Shown here one piece after another: positions 6,150 through 15,402 of a DNA stretch of 16,751 nt. The translations under genes were made by a program, and so were the position numbers. A model generated the notes under the pieces. The model ran no database searches. It had not been told where the DNA came from and was given only the letters and a program-made list of their open reading frames with translations. The DNA is from JAWOGN01 sp046496815 (GTDB lineage Bacteria > Desulfobacterota > DSM-4660 > Desulfatiglandales > Desulfatiglandaceae). Numbering within the stretch: position 1 is the first letter of the stretch; each line of letters starts with the position of its first letter. The DNA lies in the NCBI GenBank assembly GCA_046496815.1, contig JAWOGN010000124.1:1-16751 (forward strand). Reading direction: 5' to 3'.

Positions 6150-8399
6150 CTACTCCGCCATCGGCTTAAGGACAAGCATTCCCAAGGGGGGCAGATCCAG
6201 GCTGAAGGAGTAGGCGTATCCGTGCCAGGGACGAAGTTCTGCAGTGACGCCGCCTCCCAAACCTATGTTTGAACCCCCGTAAAACGCCGCATCCGAATTG
6301 ATGAGCTCTTTGTAGAATCCGGGAAGCGGCGCTCCGATGCGATAGTTCGGTCTCGGGACGGGTGTAAAATTAAACGCGAAAATAAGGACGTTCTCCGGCG
6401 CGCTTCCTTTGCGGATGAAGGACACCACGTTGGTGTCAGCATCTCGAAAGTCAATCCATTCAAAGCCGGAGGGATCAAAGTCGATTTCGTGAAGCGCGGA
6501 TTCCGTGAGATAGATTCGGTTCAGATCCCTTACAAACCGCTGGAGGCCCTGGTGGGAATCATACTGCAAAAGATCCCACTGAAGGGACTGGTCATGGTTC
6601 CACTCCCACCATTGACCCAGCTCTCCCCCCATAAACAAGATCTTCTTTCCAGGCTCTGCATACATGTACCCCAGCAGCAACCGCAGGTTCGCGAACTTTT
6701 GCCAATCATCTCCCGGCATTTTGGACAGCAGGGACGCCTTGCCGTGAACCACTTCATCGTGTGACAAAGGGAGAATGAAATTCTCGTGAAATGCGTAGAG
6801 CAACGCAAATGTGAGGTTATCCATATGGTACCGGCGATGGACGGGTTCCTTGGACATGAAAGTAAGCATGTCATGCATCCAACCCATGTTCCATTTGAAC
6901 ATAAACCCCAAACCACCGAGATGGACCGGCCGGGTGACACCCGGCCACGCGGTGGATTCCTCGGCAATTGTGATCACCCCTGGAAATCGCTCATAGACCT
7001 TCGAATTGAAAGTTTTGATGAACTCAATCGCTTCAAGATTTTCTCGCCCGCCATAGCGATTGGGAATCCATTCGCCTTCCTTTCGCGAGTAGTCCAGGTA
7101 CAGCATGGAGGCCACCGCATCCACTCTCAGCCCATCCACATGGTACTTGTCCAGCCAAAACAGGGCGTTGGCAACCAGAAAATTCCTCACCTCATTCCGG
7201 CCGTAGTTGAAAATCAGGGTATCCCAATCCTTTTGCACACCCTGCCGGGGATCGGCGTGTTCATACAGATGGGTGCCGTCAAAGTACTCGAGCGCATAGG
7301 CATCCTTAGGGAAGTGGGCAGGGACCCAGTCCAGTATAACCCCCAGGCCTTCAGCGTGGCATCGGTCTACCAGATGCATCAGGTCCTCGGGAGAACCGTA
7401 GCGCGATGTTGCCGCATAGTAACCGGTCACCTGATACCCCCACGAGCCGTCAAAGGGATGCTCGGCGAGGGGGAGAAACTCAATATAGTTGAATCCCATC
7501 TCTTTCACGTAGGGAATAAGCTCTTCCGCCGCCTCTCTGTATGAAAGCCACCGGTTCTCCTCGTCTGTCCGTCGACGCCAGGAGCCCAGATGGACCTCGT
7601 AAATCGCAAGCGGCCGGCTTAACGGGTCCATTTCCGAGCGAGACTGCAACCATTCCTGATCGGACCATGTGTATTGATTCACATCATGCAACACGGCGGC
7701 GGTTTTGGGCCGCTTTTCGAAACGAAATGCGAACGGGTCGGCTTTAATGAGAAGCGTTCCCATTTGGGTTCGTATTTCGAACTTGTAAAGAAGCCCTTGC
7801 CTGAGATGGGGCACGAACAGTTCCCAAACCCCGGAACTTCCTCGAGAGCGCATTGGATGGCGTCGGCCGTCCCATTGATTAAAATCACCCACCACGCTAA
7901 CCCGACTTGCAGAAGGCGCCCACACCGCAAAGAGACTTCCCGAAACTCCCTGGTGCAACCAGGGATGGGCCCCCAGTTTCTCATAGATTTGATAGTGGTT
8001 TCCCTGCCCGAAGAGATAAAGATCATATTCAGTCAACACGGGCTCAAAGGAATAGCAATCGTAAAAGGTGGAGATGAGATCTGTGTCAAAATCCACTTTG
8101 AGACGATAAGGGAAAATTTTCGTTTCCCCTTTCAAGACAGCCTCGAAGAGCCCCCTGCTGTCCACCTTAACGGTGGGGACCTCTTGGCCCGGCCTGAGAT
8201 CCAAAACAGCCACATTTCGAGCTCCAGGGAGAAAGGTGCGGACCACCACACCCGGCTCGCCGTCCGACATTATGGGATGCGCGCCCAGCACCGCAAAGGG
8301 ATCCGCCGACTCACCGGCAACCAGACGTTCCGCCTCTTTCGGATGTAGTGTGGAGTGGTTTAACACGGCATTTCCGTGGTTTGCAATTGGAGCTCCCAT
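6150..8399 (-). CDS. glgB: 1,4-alpha-glucan (glycogen) branching enzyme, GH13_9
   Basis: This 749-aa enzyme makes the alpha-1,6 branches of glycogen, and the length fits bacterial GlgB with both N-terminal modules. Residues about 25-120 are the N1 module beginning DPFAVLGAHP. Residues about 145-240 are a CBM48 N2 module with VVGDFNQWDGR. The catalytic (beta/alpha)8 barrel has the nucleophile Asp427 in DGLRVDAV, the acid/base Glu480 in IAEESTAWPG and the third acidic residue Asp548 in SHDEVVHGK. The 427/480/548 spacing matches E. coli GlgB. The C-terminal beta domain ends at LVLKPMAE. The ATG at 8399 has no strong ribosome site; a GTG 12 codons further in (GNA-VLNHS) is an alternative. It is third in the glgC-glgP-glgB cluster, 226 bp after glgP. 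Confidence 0.97.
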   Translation of the reverse strand: MGAPIANHGNAVLNHSTLHPKEAERLVAGESADPFAVLGAHPIMSDGEPGVVVRTFLPGARNVAVLDLRPGQEVPTVKVDSRGLFEAVLKGETKIFPYRLKVDFDTDLISTFYDCYSFEPVLTEYDLYLFGQGNHYQIYEKLGAHPWLHQGVSGSLFAVWAPSASRVSVVGDFNQWDGRRHPMRSRGSSGVWELFVPHLRQGLLYKFEIRTQMGTLLIKADPFAFRFEKRPKTAAVLHDVNQYTWSDQEWLQSRSEMDPLSRPLAIYEVHLGSWRRRTDEENRWLSYREAAEELIPYVKEMGFNYIEFLPLAEHPFDGSWGYQVTGYYAATSRYGSPEDLMHLVDRCHAEGLGVILDWVPAHFPKDAYALEYFDGTHLYEHADPRQGVQKDWDTLIFNYGRNEVRNFLVANALFWLDKYHVDGLRVDAVASMLYLDYSRKEGEWIPNRYGGRENLEAIEFIKTFNSKVYERFPGVITIAEESTAWPGVTRPVHLGGLGFMFKWNMGWMHDMLTFMSKEPVHRRYHMDNLTFALLYAFHENFILPLSHDEVVHGKASLLSKMPGDDWQKFANLRLLLGYMYAEPGKKILFMGGELGQWWEWNHDQSLQWDLLQYDSHQGLQRFVRDLNRIYLTESALHEIDFDPSGFEWIDFRDADTNVVSFIRKGSAPENVLIFAFNFTPVPRPNYRIGAPLPGFYKELINSDAAFYGGSNIGLGGGVTAELRPWHGYAYSFSLDLPPLGMLVLKPMAE

Positions 8400-8625
8400 C
8401 AGGTGCGATGTTTAGGGATTTCAGCCGCATTCGGTCCGAGCACTGAATACCTTAAGATGCAAGCAGGCACTTGTATTTCCATGATTCCCGCCGTGCGATT
8501 GCTCAATTTGCAATGGATTCCGACGCGGAATCCATGGTATCGAATTCATGAATCGCTGCGACAGGTTACACTTAAAAGCGGTGGACATTCCGCTACATCC
8601 GGAAATGCATCGCGCCGTCTTCTAA
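8400..8625. other. Intergenic region glgP-glgB with a perfect hairpin
   Basis: The 226-bp gap contains ATGGATTCCG-ACG-CGGAATCCAT (8513-8535), a perfect 10-bp stem with a 3-nt loop and no T-tract. The sequence just before it, GCTCAATTT, resembles part of the repeats at 3934-4029. No gene or clear promoter was seen. The hairpin could attenuate transcription or protect mRNA between glgP and glgB, or be a repeat copy. Confidence 0.5.
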
Positions 8626-11178
8626 TTACGCCCAAGAGACGAGACCCATGACAAAACGGTTTTCAAGCCGTTTATGGGTGGGCATGACCCGCACGGTGTA
8701 GCCGAAGCGGCCTGTCTTTGGACACGGAATATATCCGCGGAATGTGTAGATTTCTTCATTTGAATTCAGCACTTCCAGGGGCACCGTTTCCCGTTCGATA
8801 AATTCCCCCTGATGATCCAAGCGGCCGTAATACGCCTCAACGATGACGTCCTCCGGAGAGAGCTGCCCGAGCCTCACCCTGGCGCCCACTTCCACCTCCT
8901 GACCGACCGACATTTCGAGGTCGTCACGGGTGATCAGCTCCTCCACGGACACATCTTTCCACCCTGTCATGAGCTTCTGTCGCCAGGCGGCCAGATCCTT
9001 TGCTCCGGCAAAGTCACGGCCGCATAAGGTATTGAAACGTGTCGAGCACGGCAAGTAATAGCGATTCACATACTCCTGTACCATCCGGTGTGCATTGAAT
9101 ATTGGGACCAGGTGCCTGAGACCGGCTCGCATCTTCTCCACCCACCCTCTGGGAAGCCCGTCTCGGCCCCGCTGGTAAAAGAGCGGTACGATTTCTTCCT
9201 CCAAAAGATTGTAGAGGTCGCGGCTTTCAATGTCATCCTGTGCATCTTCGTCTTGATAGACTTCTCCGTGACCCAACGCCCAGCCGAAGTTTCGATGATA
9301 ACCTTCATCCCACCAGCCGTCGAGAACGCTGAGGTTAAGGGATCCATTGGCCAGCGCTTTCATGCCGCTCGTTCCACACGCCTCCAGCGGGCGACGGGGC
9401 GTGTTGAGCCATAGGTCGCTGCCGGAAACCATGCGCTGGGTGACGTGGATATTGTAATCCTCCATGAACACGACACTTCGCCGAAAACGCTCCTGCCGGG
9501 ACAAATGAATGATTTTCTTGATGAACTCCTTGCCTTCGTTGTCCTGGGGATGTGCCTTTCCTGCAATGACGATCTGTATCGGGTGTTTTGGGTGATTGAC
9601 GATCCGCGCCAGTCTATCGGGATCCCTGAAAAGGAGTGTTGCCCGCTTGTACGTTGCGAAACGGCGTGCGAAGCCGATCGTAAGGATTTCAGGGGTTAGG
9701 ACCTCGCCGGCGTTTTGTATGTCGGCCACGGAAGCTCCCCGTTTTTTGAGTTGTTCCGCCAGGCGACGCCGAATGAAACCGACCAGTATTTCCCGACGGC
9801 GTTCATGGGTCCTCCATAGCTCAGTGCTGGGAATTTGAGCTACCTGCTCCCAAACCCGTTGATTATCCGGATCTTCCGCCCAGTCCGGCCCTAAGTAACG
9901 GTCCAAGAGCCCCGCCATGTCCATAGAGATCCAGGTGGGCACGTGGATACCGTTGGTAATGTGATCAATCGGGACGTCCTCCACGGGATGGTGACGCCAG
10001 ACCTTTTGCCACATCCCTCGGGAGACCCGACCGTGCAATCGGCTCACACCATTGGTATGAGCACTGAGTCGCAGGGCCAGTGTGGTCATGCCGAAAGGTT
10101 CGGATTGGTCTCGAGGCTCTAGACGACCATATCCCAGCAACACCTTGAAGCTAATTCCAAGTTCTTTGGCATATTCTTCGAAATAGGCCCGAATCAATTC
10201 CGGGTCAAAGACGTCATTTCCCGCCGGCACGGGAGTGTGAGTGGTAAAAACAGTACTCGCCAGTACGATTTCGCGGGCGGCGTCAAAAGAAAGCCCGTTC
10301 TGCCTTCTTACGATATTGATTCGCTCCAGTGCGGAGAAAGCCGAGTGCCCCTCGTTCATGTGAATAACGGTCGGATCGATTCCCATGGCTTTTAGAGCCC
10401 TGAGGCCGCCGATGCCGAGGACAATCTCTTGCCTCAGCCGCATCTCACGGTCCCCGCCGTAAAGCTGGCTTGTGGTTCCGCGAAATTCCGGCGGGTTGGC
10501 TTCCACATTGGTGTCAAGCATATACAGGGGAACTCGTCCCACATCAATGCGCCACACCGAAATTTGGATCGGCGTATTCTTGAAGCTCACCTCCACGCGC
10601 AACGGACGGCCACTTTGGTCTCTGACAAGCGAGACCGGCATGTTTGAGAAATCATTCACCCGAAAGGTTTCCATCTGCCAACCATCGGATGTAAGGTACT
10701 GACTGAAATAGCCCTCCTGATAGAGAAGACCAACGCCCACCACGGGCACATTGAGGTCACTGGCTGATTTCAAGTGATCCCCGGCCAGAACACCCAGCCC
10801 CCCGGAGTAAATCGGAAGGCATTCGGCCAAACCAAATTCCGCCGAAAAGTAGGCCACCCGAAAGGGTCCCTCGGGACTGTAATCGGCAGCAAGGATTCTT
10901 GGCTGAGAGAGATAACGCTCGAAATCTTCGTTGATCCGTTCCAACTGAGCCAGAAAACCCTGATCAACGGACAATTCATTCAGCCTTTCTTGCTGAACCA
11001 ATCCAAGCATCATAACCGGATTGTGCCTACACTCACCCCACAGTCCGGGATCGATGCGTTGAAAAATTTCACCAATTTCATCCTTCCAACTGAAGCAAAG
11101 GTTGTAAGCCAATCGCCGCAACGTCTCCAGTTTTGTAGACAGCTTGGGTATAACGTCATACTTAATTTTTGGTTTCAT
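8626..11178 (-). CDS. glgP: Alpha-glucan (glycogen) phosphorylase, GT35, DUF3417 type
   Basis: This 850-aa PLP-dependent phosphorylase releases glucose-1-phosphate from alpha-1,4-glucan ends. An N-terminal DUF3417 segment (about 10-115, LRRLAYNLCFSW) places it in the archaeal/Thermotoga-Thermus-like alpha-glucan phosphorylase subfamily, not the E. coli MalP/GlgP one. AYFSAEFGL...IYSGGLGVLAGDH follows at about 129-156. The PLP lysine is Lys607 in GTSGMKALANGSL, and the VLDGWWDEGY block follows it. The last ~110 residues form a beta-rich extension (EVEVGARVRLG...) typical of this subfamily. GGGGA lies 5 nt before the ATG. It follows glgC by 72 bp on the same strand, so the two are likely co-transcribed. 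Pairing synthesis and degradation genes is common in glg operons. Confidence 0.96.
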   Translation of the reverse strand: MKPKIKYDVIPKLSTKLETLRRLAYNLCFSWKDEIGEIFQRIDPGLWGECRHNPVMMLGLVQQERLNELSVDQGFLAQLERINEDFERYLSQPRILAADYSPEGPFRVAYFSAEFGLAECLPIYSGGLGVLAGDHLKSASDLNVPVVGVGLLYQEGYFSQYLTSDGWQMETFRVNDFSNMPVSLVRDQSGRPLRVEVSFKNTPIQISVWRIDVGRVPLYMLDTNVEANPPEFRGTTSQLYGGDREMRLRQEIVLGIGGLRALKAMGIDPTVIHMNEGHSAFSALERINIVRRQNGLSFDAAREIVLASTVFTTHTPVPAGNDVFDPELIRAYFEEYAKELGISFKVLLGYGRLEPRDQSEPFGMTTLALRLSAHTNGVSRLHGRVSRGMWQKVWRHHPVEDVPIDHITNGIHVPTWISMDMAGLLDRYLGPDWAEDPDNQRVWEQVAQIPSTELWRTHERRREILVGFIRRRLAEQLKKRGASVADIQNAGEVLTPEILTIGFARRFATYKRATLLFRDPDRLARIVNHPKHPIQIVIAGKAHPQDNEGKEFIKKIIHLSRQERFRRSVVFMEDYNIHVTQRMVSGSDLWLNTPRRPLEACGTSGMKALANGSLNLSVLDGWWDEGYHRNFGWALGHGEVYQDEDAQDDIESRDLYNLLEEEIVPLFYQRGRDGLPRGWVEKMRAGLRHLVPIFNAHRMVQEYVNRYYLPCSTRFNTLCGRDFAGAKDLAAWRQKLMTGWKDVSVEELITRDDLEMSVGQEVEVGARVRLGQLSPEDVIVEAYYGRLDHQGEFIERETVPLEVLNSNEEIYTFRGYIPCPKTGRFGYTVRVMPTHKRLENRFVMGLVSWA

Positions 11179-11250
11179 GGATTTCCCCGACCCTTAACTT
11201 ACTCCGAATACGGATGCCCCATTCCACAGCCTTTACATACTCGCCTTCGA

Positions 11251-12522
11251 TCATTCTCCAAAGTCTTCTTGCGTTACAACGGTAATGCCCCGCTGGGTAA
11301 CCGTGAAGCGGTTTCGGTCCATATTTGGATTGCATCCAATCTCGGTGTGAGCCGGAATACGCACTCCTTCCGCAATAATGGCTTTCTTTATTCGTGCGTG
11401 TCGGCCCACGACCACATTCTCCATGATAACCGACTCCTCTATTTTGGACCAACTTTGGACGAAAACATTATAAGAAAGGACACTATTGCGGACCATACTC
11501 CCACTGATGATGCAACCATGGGCGACAAGTGAGTCAAGGGCCTGGCCTGCCCGAGGGTTTGGACCGGATTGCTGAGCAAACACGGTTTTAACCGGAGGAT
11601 ACTGCCGTTGAAACGTCCGAATCGGCCAGTTCCGGCCGTACATGTTAAAATACGGATTCACCCCTGTCATATCCATGTTGGCATTCCAATAGGAATCCAG
11701 AGTCCCCACATCCCGCCAATATCCCGAGTCGCGGGTCGTCTCTATCGACTCCCGGCGCTTACCATCCTCATCGATATAAAGGATCAAATCTTTGATTCTA
11801 TTTTCTCTTCGAAAAGGATACGCCACGACCCGATGGGATTCCAGAATATCAGGCAAAATGTGCTTCCCGAAGTCGGGCCGGCTGTCCCGACTCAACAGGT
11901 CAATTAAGACCTCGGTTTTGAAAATATATATCCCCATGGAAGCCAGAACATGTAGGCTGTCTCCGGGGATTGTTTTCGGATCCCGGGGTTTCTCCTGAAA
12001 GCCTCGCACCTTAAATTGAGGATCAACCTCCAGGATTCCGTATTGGCTGGATACCTCCGCCCCCTGTTCGATGACAGCGATCGTCACGTCGGCATCATGC
12101 GCCTCATGATAAGCCTTGAAGTGCGCATAATCCATCTTGTAGACATGATCGCCGGAAAGGATAAGAACATGTTCGGGGGATTCCTCTTCAATGAGGTACG
12201 CATTTTGACGAATAGAGTCGGCAGTGCCTTGATACCATTTCTCCCCGGCCATCATCTGAGGCGGTGCGATTTTGAGAAAATGCCCCAACGCGGAGCTGAA
12301 TATGTTCCATCCCCCCTCCAGGTGCTGCATCAGCGTCTGGGATTTGTACTGCGGGAGTACGATAATTTTATATTCACCCGAATTGATGCAGTTGGACAAG
12401 GTCAGGTCGATAAGCAAATAGATGCCGCCAAACGGGATGGCCGGCTTCGATCGGTGCTTGGTCAGGGGCATCAGCCTCTCGCCCTTTCCTCCTGCCATGA
12501 TCACCGCCAGACAGTTCTTCAT
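11251..12522 (-). CDS. glgC: Glucose-1-phosphate adenylyltransferase (ADP-glucose pyrophosphorylase)
   Basis: This 423-aa enzyme makes ADP-glucose, the committed donor for glycogen synthesis. The N-terminal nucleotidyltransferase domain has AGGKGERLMPLT (residues 10-21), KPAIPFGG (27-33), WYQGTADSIRQN at about 96-107 and ILSGDHVYKMDY with catalytic Asp125. The C-terminal ~130 residues form the left-handed beta-helix (NSVLSYNVFV, ESVIMENVVVGRHARI). The length fits bacterial homotetrameric GlgC. It is the first gene of the cluster, behind a strong promoter at 12651-12623. The gene for the next step, glgA, is not in this window. Confidence 0.97.
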   Translation of the reverse strand: MKNCLAVIMAGGKGERLMPLTKHRSKPAIPFGGIYLLIDLTLSNCINSGEYKIIVLPQYKSQTLMQHLEGGWNIFSSALGHFLKIAPPQMMAGEKWYQGTADSIRQNAYLIEEESPEHVLILSGDHVYKMDYAHFKAYHEAHDADVTIAVIEQGAEVSSQYGILEVDPQFKVRGFQEKPRDPKTIPGDSLHVLASMGIYIFKTEVLIDLLSRDSRPDFGKHILPDILESHRVVAYPFRRENRIKDLILYIDEDGKRRESIETTRDSGYWRDVGTLDSYWNANMDMTGVNPYFNMYGRNWPIRTFQRQYPPVKTVFAQQSGPNPRAGQALDSLVAHGCIISGSMVRNSVLSYNVFVQSWSKIEESVIMENVVVGRHARIKKAIIAEGVRIPAHTEIGCNPNMDRNRFTVTQRGITVVTQEDFGE

Positions 12523-12622
12523 CTTTCCCAGTCTCCGAGTTTTATTGAGAGGGTCTCTAGCCCCTGCAGAGTTCTTTTTCCAGGCATTCCCACACCTTTC
12601 TTGTTGTCAAACGAGAGAAGGA

Positions 12623-12651
12623 AGTATAGGGCGTATGTCCTCCCGTGTCAA
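12623..12651 (-). promoter_or_regulatory. Sigma-70 promoter for the glgC-glgP-glgB cluster
   Basis: On the minus strand TTGACA (12651-12646) is followed after exactly 17 nt by TATACT (12628-12623). This is a perfect -35 and a five-of-six -10 with optimal spacing. It implies a leader of roughly 95 nt before the glgC ATG. No operator was recognised. Confidence 0.7.
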
Positions 12652-12752
12652 TAAAGCAATGGAAGCCTCGAAGATTTCTCCCGGAAATGAAATTACTTGA
12701 TTTTAACATCCAAGGTGTGCTCTTAATTTGATGCGAATAGGGGGAATTGCGT

Positions 12753-13235
12753 ATGGCAAAGGAGAAATTTCCGGTTACGCGGGCTGTTCGCATGCTGAGA
12801 GCGCTGAAAGCGAATTTTTCCCTTCATGCTTACAAATACGAGGAGAGAGGCGGGACTGCGTCAGCCGCCGATGCGTTGAACGTGGATGAGCGGTGCGTGG
12901 TAAAAACACTCGTAATGGAGGATGGAAACGGTGATCCCATTCTCGTGCTCATGCACGGGGACAAAGAAGTTTCCACCAAGGCCCTTGCCCGGATCTTGGG
13001 AGTCAAGACAATCAAACCCTGTGAACCCCAAGTTGCCTTTAAGCATACCGGATATCTTGTTGGGGGAATCTCACCATTTGGAACCAGGCATCCATTCAAT
13101 GTTTGCGTTGAAGAAAGCATCCTCGGCCTCAAACAAATCTACATCAACGCAGGAAAACGAGGTCTCCTGGCGGAGATGTCTCCCAAGGATCTGGAGCGAA
13201 TTTTAAAACCGACGGTTGTTCACGTAGCCATATAA
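12753..13235 (+). CDS. ybaK: YbaK/EbsC-family aminoacyl-tRNA deacylase
   Basis: This 160-aa single-domain YbaK protein is likely to hydrolyse misacylated tRNA, Cys-tRNA(Pro) being the classic YbaK substrate. The family signature is present: the catalytic-site Lys51 in VVKTLV and YLVGGISPFG at 101-110. An in-frame TTG lies two codons upstream (12747), but AGGGGG at 12739-12744 is 8 nt before the ATG at 12753, so ATG is preferred. It is divergent from glgC and convergent with nnr, 28 bp apart. The sub-family (YbaK versus ProX) cannot be fixed from sequence alone. Confidence 0.9.
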   Translation: MAKEKFPVTRAVRMLRALKANFSLHAYKYEERGGTASAADALNVDERCVVKTLVMEDGNGDPILVLMHGDKEVSTKALARILGVKTIKPCEPQVAFKHTGYLVGGISPFGTRHPFNVCVEESILGLKQIYINAGKRGLLAEMSPKDLERILKPTVVHVAI

Positions 13236-13263
13236 TTTCGCTGTTCTCATTCTTGTGGGTGTT

Positions 13264-14838
13264 TCAAACGACTTGAGGACCGATGTATCGTTCCATGAAG
13301 CTTTGATCAAGGCCTTTTCGGTCCATTTTGACCGCAAGCGGCAGATACTCCATGATGTCTTGGGCGGTTATGCCATCCTCGCCCTTATCTCCAGCTGCCA
13401 GATCCCCGGAAAGGCCGTGAACGAACACTCCCTTTCGGACCGCATCATGAATGGGCAGCCCCAGGCCGAACATGGCTGCGATCGTCCCTGTGAGGACATC
13501 CCCGGATCCCGCGGTTGGCATGCCCGCATTTCCACTTAAATTGATATAGATTCTCTCATCCGGATAGCCGATCAGCGAATGCGCCCCTTTCAACACGATC
13601 ACTGCGTTTAATTCCTTGGCGGTATGTTGAAGGGTTTCGGTTTTTTCCGAAGCGATTTCGGACACCCCTTTTTTTGTGATTCTTGACATCTCACCCAAAT
13701 GGGGCGTCAGGATGGTTTCCGCATCCCTTCTCTTTAGAATTTCTAACTTCTCACAGAGCGCTGTAATGCCATCTCCATCCAGAAGCAGGGGTTTTCGAAT
13801 CTTCTCGGCCAGTTTCCTTGCCAGCTCTTTCGTTTCCGCGTCTAAGGACAAGCCGGGACCCAAAACAACCATGTCCATTTTCGCTGCCAGTTCAAGCAGC
13901 GCAGGTTTGTTTTCAAGTGCGATGGATCCTGATTTTGTCTCTTTTTGGGGAATGAAAACGATTTCACTACCTTTATTGGCAAGAAATGCCGTCATCGATT
14001 GGGGGGCTGCAAGCCTGGAATACCCGCCGCCCGCTTTCAGGAAGGAAAGCGCCGCGAAATAGGGAGCGCCATAATAGCCGGACGCACCGGCAATGAACAA
14101 CACCTCACCCAAATTCCCTTTATGCGCACTTTTATCTCTCGGAGCAATTTCCGGCGGCAGGTTAATCTCAATTTTCGTTGCGTCCGTCTCATAAATGGAC
14201 GGTGGAAAGGATAGGTGTGTGACATAGAGTTTCCCGCATCGCTCATATCCCGGGTAAAGCATGTTCCCCACCTTTGGAAGGCCGAAAGTGACGGTAAAAT
14301 CCGCCTTTACCGCAACTCCCATGATTTTACCCGTATCGCCATGGATCCCCGACGGAATGTCCACACTAAAAACCGTTTTTTTGCTCTCATTTATCAGCTC
14401 AATGACATCACGATAAAGGCCTTCAACGTCCCGCGTGAGACCTGTTCCAAAAATTGCGTCCACAACGGCGTGGGAGTGGAAGACCTCCATCTTTATGGAT
14501 TCAGTATCGCCAATCTCCTGAACCGCTATGGGCAGCCGGGATACGATATCGGAATTTTTTTTCGCAGCTCCCCTAAGTTTGTTTCGGTCTCCCAAAACAT
14601 ATATTTTGGCCTTCCCGCCATTGGAATGGATTTTCCTGGCAACGACAAAACCGTCACCCCCGTTGTTGCCGATACCGCAAAACACTGCGAATTTTTTACC
14701 CTTAATGCCAAACTCTCTTTGAATCACAGAAAAAACAGCCCCTCCCGCGTTTTCCATCAAAAGCATCTCAGGGATGCCCAGTTTCTCTATCGCAGTGCCG
14801 TCCATTTTTCTCATCTCAGCCACACGACTCACTTTCAT
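13264..14838 (-). CDS. nnr: Bifunctional NAD(P)H-hydrate repair enzyme Nnr
   Basis: This 524-aa fusion repairs hydrated NADH and NADPH. Residues about 1-220 are the YjeF-N epimerase domain, with GNNGGDGFVVARK (57-69), DAIFGTGL (127-134) and SVDIPSG (158-164). Residues about 235-515 are the ribokinase-like ADP/ATP-dependent dehydratase, with KGNLGEVLFIAGASGYYGAP, LTPHLGEMSR and the TAGSGDVLTG block holding Asp447. The length matches bacterial Nnr. GGAGG lies a few nt before the ATG. It is divergent from dnaA across a 564-bp gap. Confidence 0.95.
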   Translation of the reverse strand: MKVSRVAEMRKMDGTAIEKLGIPEMLLMENAGGAVFSVIQREFGIKGKKFAVFCGIGNNGGDGFVVARKIHSNGGKAKIYVLGDRNKLRGAAKKNSDIVSRLPIAVQEIGDTESIKMEVFHSHAVVDAIFGTGLTRDVEGLYRDVIELINESKKTVFSVDIPSGIHGDTGKIMGVAVKADFTVTFGLPKVGNMLYPGYERCGKLYVTHLSFPPSIYETDATKIEINLPPEIAPRDKSAHKGNLGEVLFIAGASGYYGAPYFAALSFLKAGGGYSRLAAPQSMTAFLANKGSEIVFIPQKETKSGSIALENKPALLELAAKMDMVVLGPGLSLDAETKELARKLAEKIRKPLLLDGDGITALCEKLEILKRRDAETILTPHLGEMSRITKKGVSEIASEKTETLQHTAKELNAVIVLKGAHSLIGYPDERIYINLSGNAGMPTAGSGDVLTGTIAAMFGLGLPIHDAVRKGVFVHGLSGDLAAGDKGEDGITAQDIMEYLPLAVKMDRKGLDQSFMERYIGPQVV

Positions 14839-15402
14839 ATCCGCCCTCCGGTAAGAATTAGAATCATTGAATTCCTGTTTATATTTTCGCCCTTTTTATA
14901 AGAAATCCATACCCAGACTCAAATTTTAATTCGGCCTTTATCAGGCCATAAATAGGCTCGGTCGATGCACTTGCTCCACACCCTGCGGATCCCATCTCCT
15001 TGTATCCGAAAAATCAAAGGCTTTAAAATGAAAATTGAAAAAAATTACAGAAAATGAAAGCTTTTTCAAGATCCCGTCTGTGAAATATTTCCTCAACACC
15101 CCTCCGCCTTACCCTTAACCCACTGAATTCACCCCCCTTTCCATTACCACCCATTTGACCCCTCTTCCCGATAACTTACATCCCTCCATCCCATTTGTTC
15201 AGTAAACCACAGCCCTTACAGCCTGTCAAAAACACCCCCCCACCTAACTTCTCCATCCCTCCCATTCCCGTTGACAACCTCACCCCCCTCCGATACATAC
15301 TCTGCCCACATTCTTTTCCTTCACCCTACGGGGCTCCTGTCAGGCTGTCGGATCAAACGTCTTCTTTTGCGGGGAATTACTTTTGTCCATCGGGTACGTT
15401 TC
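14839..15402. other. Non-coding region nnr-dnaA with extreme C over G bias
   Basis: The 564 bp contain no credible gene. From 15091 to 15300 the plus strand has 99 C and only 12 G in 210 nt by hand count, with many C-runs such as ACCCCCC and CACCCCCC. The left part (14880-15080) is AT-rich and carries the nnr promoter. No clear DnaA box (TTATCCACA-like) was found, so an origin is not proven. Frames through the C-rich stretch are compositional artefacts. Confidence 0.7.
14895..14922 (-). promoter_or_regulatory. Candidate sigma-70 promoter for nnr
   Basis: On the minus strand TTGAGT (14922-14917) precedes TATAAA (14900-14895) with a 16-nt spacer. It lies about 57 nt upstream of the nnr ATG, a suitable distance. 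Confidence 0.45.

Noticed and set aside
6786..7544. 252-aa plus-strand open frame
   Set aside because: It is antisense to glgB catalytic sequence and shows no family features.
10774..11532. 252-aa plus-strand open frame
   Set aside because: It is antisense across the glgP start and glgC end, with no recognisable domain.
14839..15402. oriC upstream of dnaA
   Set aside because: No cluster of DnaA boxes could be found by eye, so only composition is reported.
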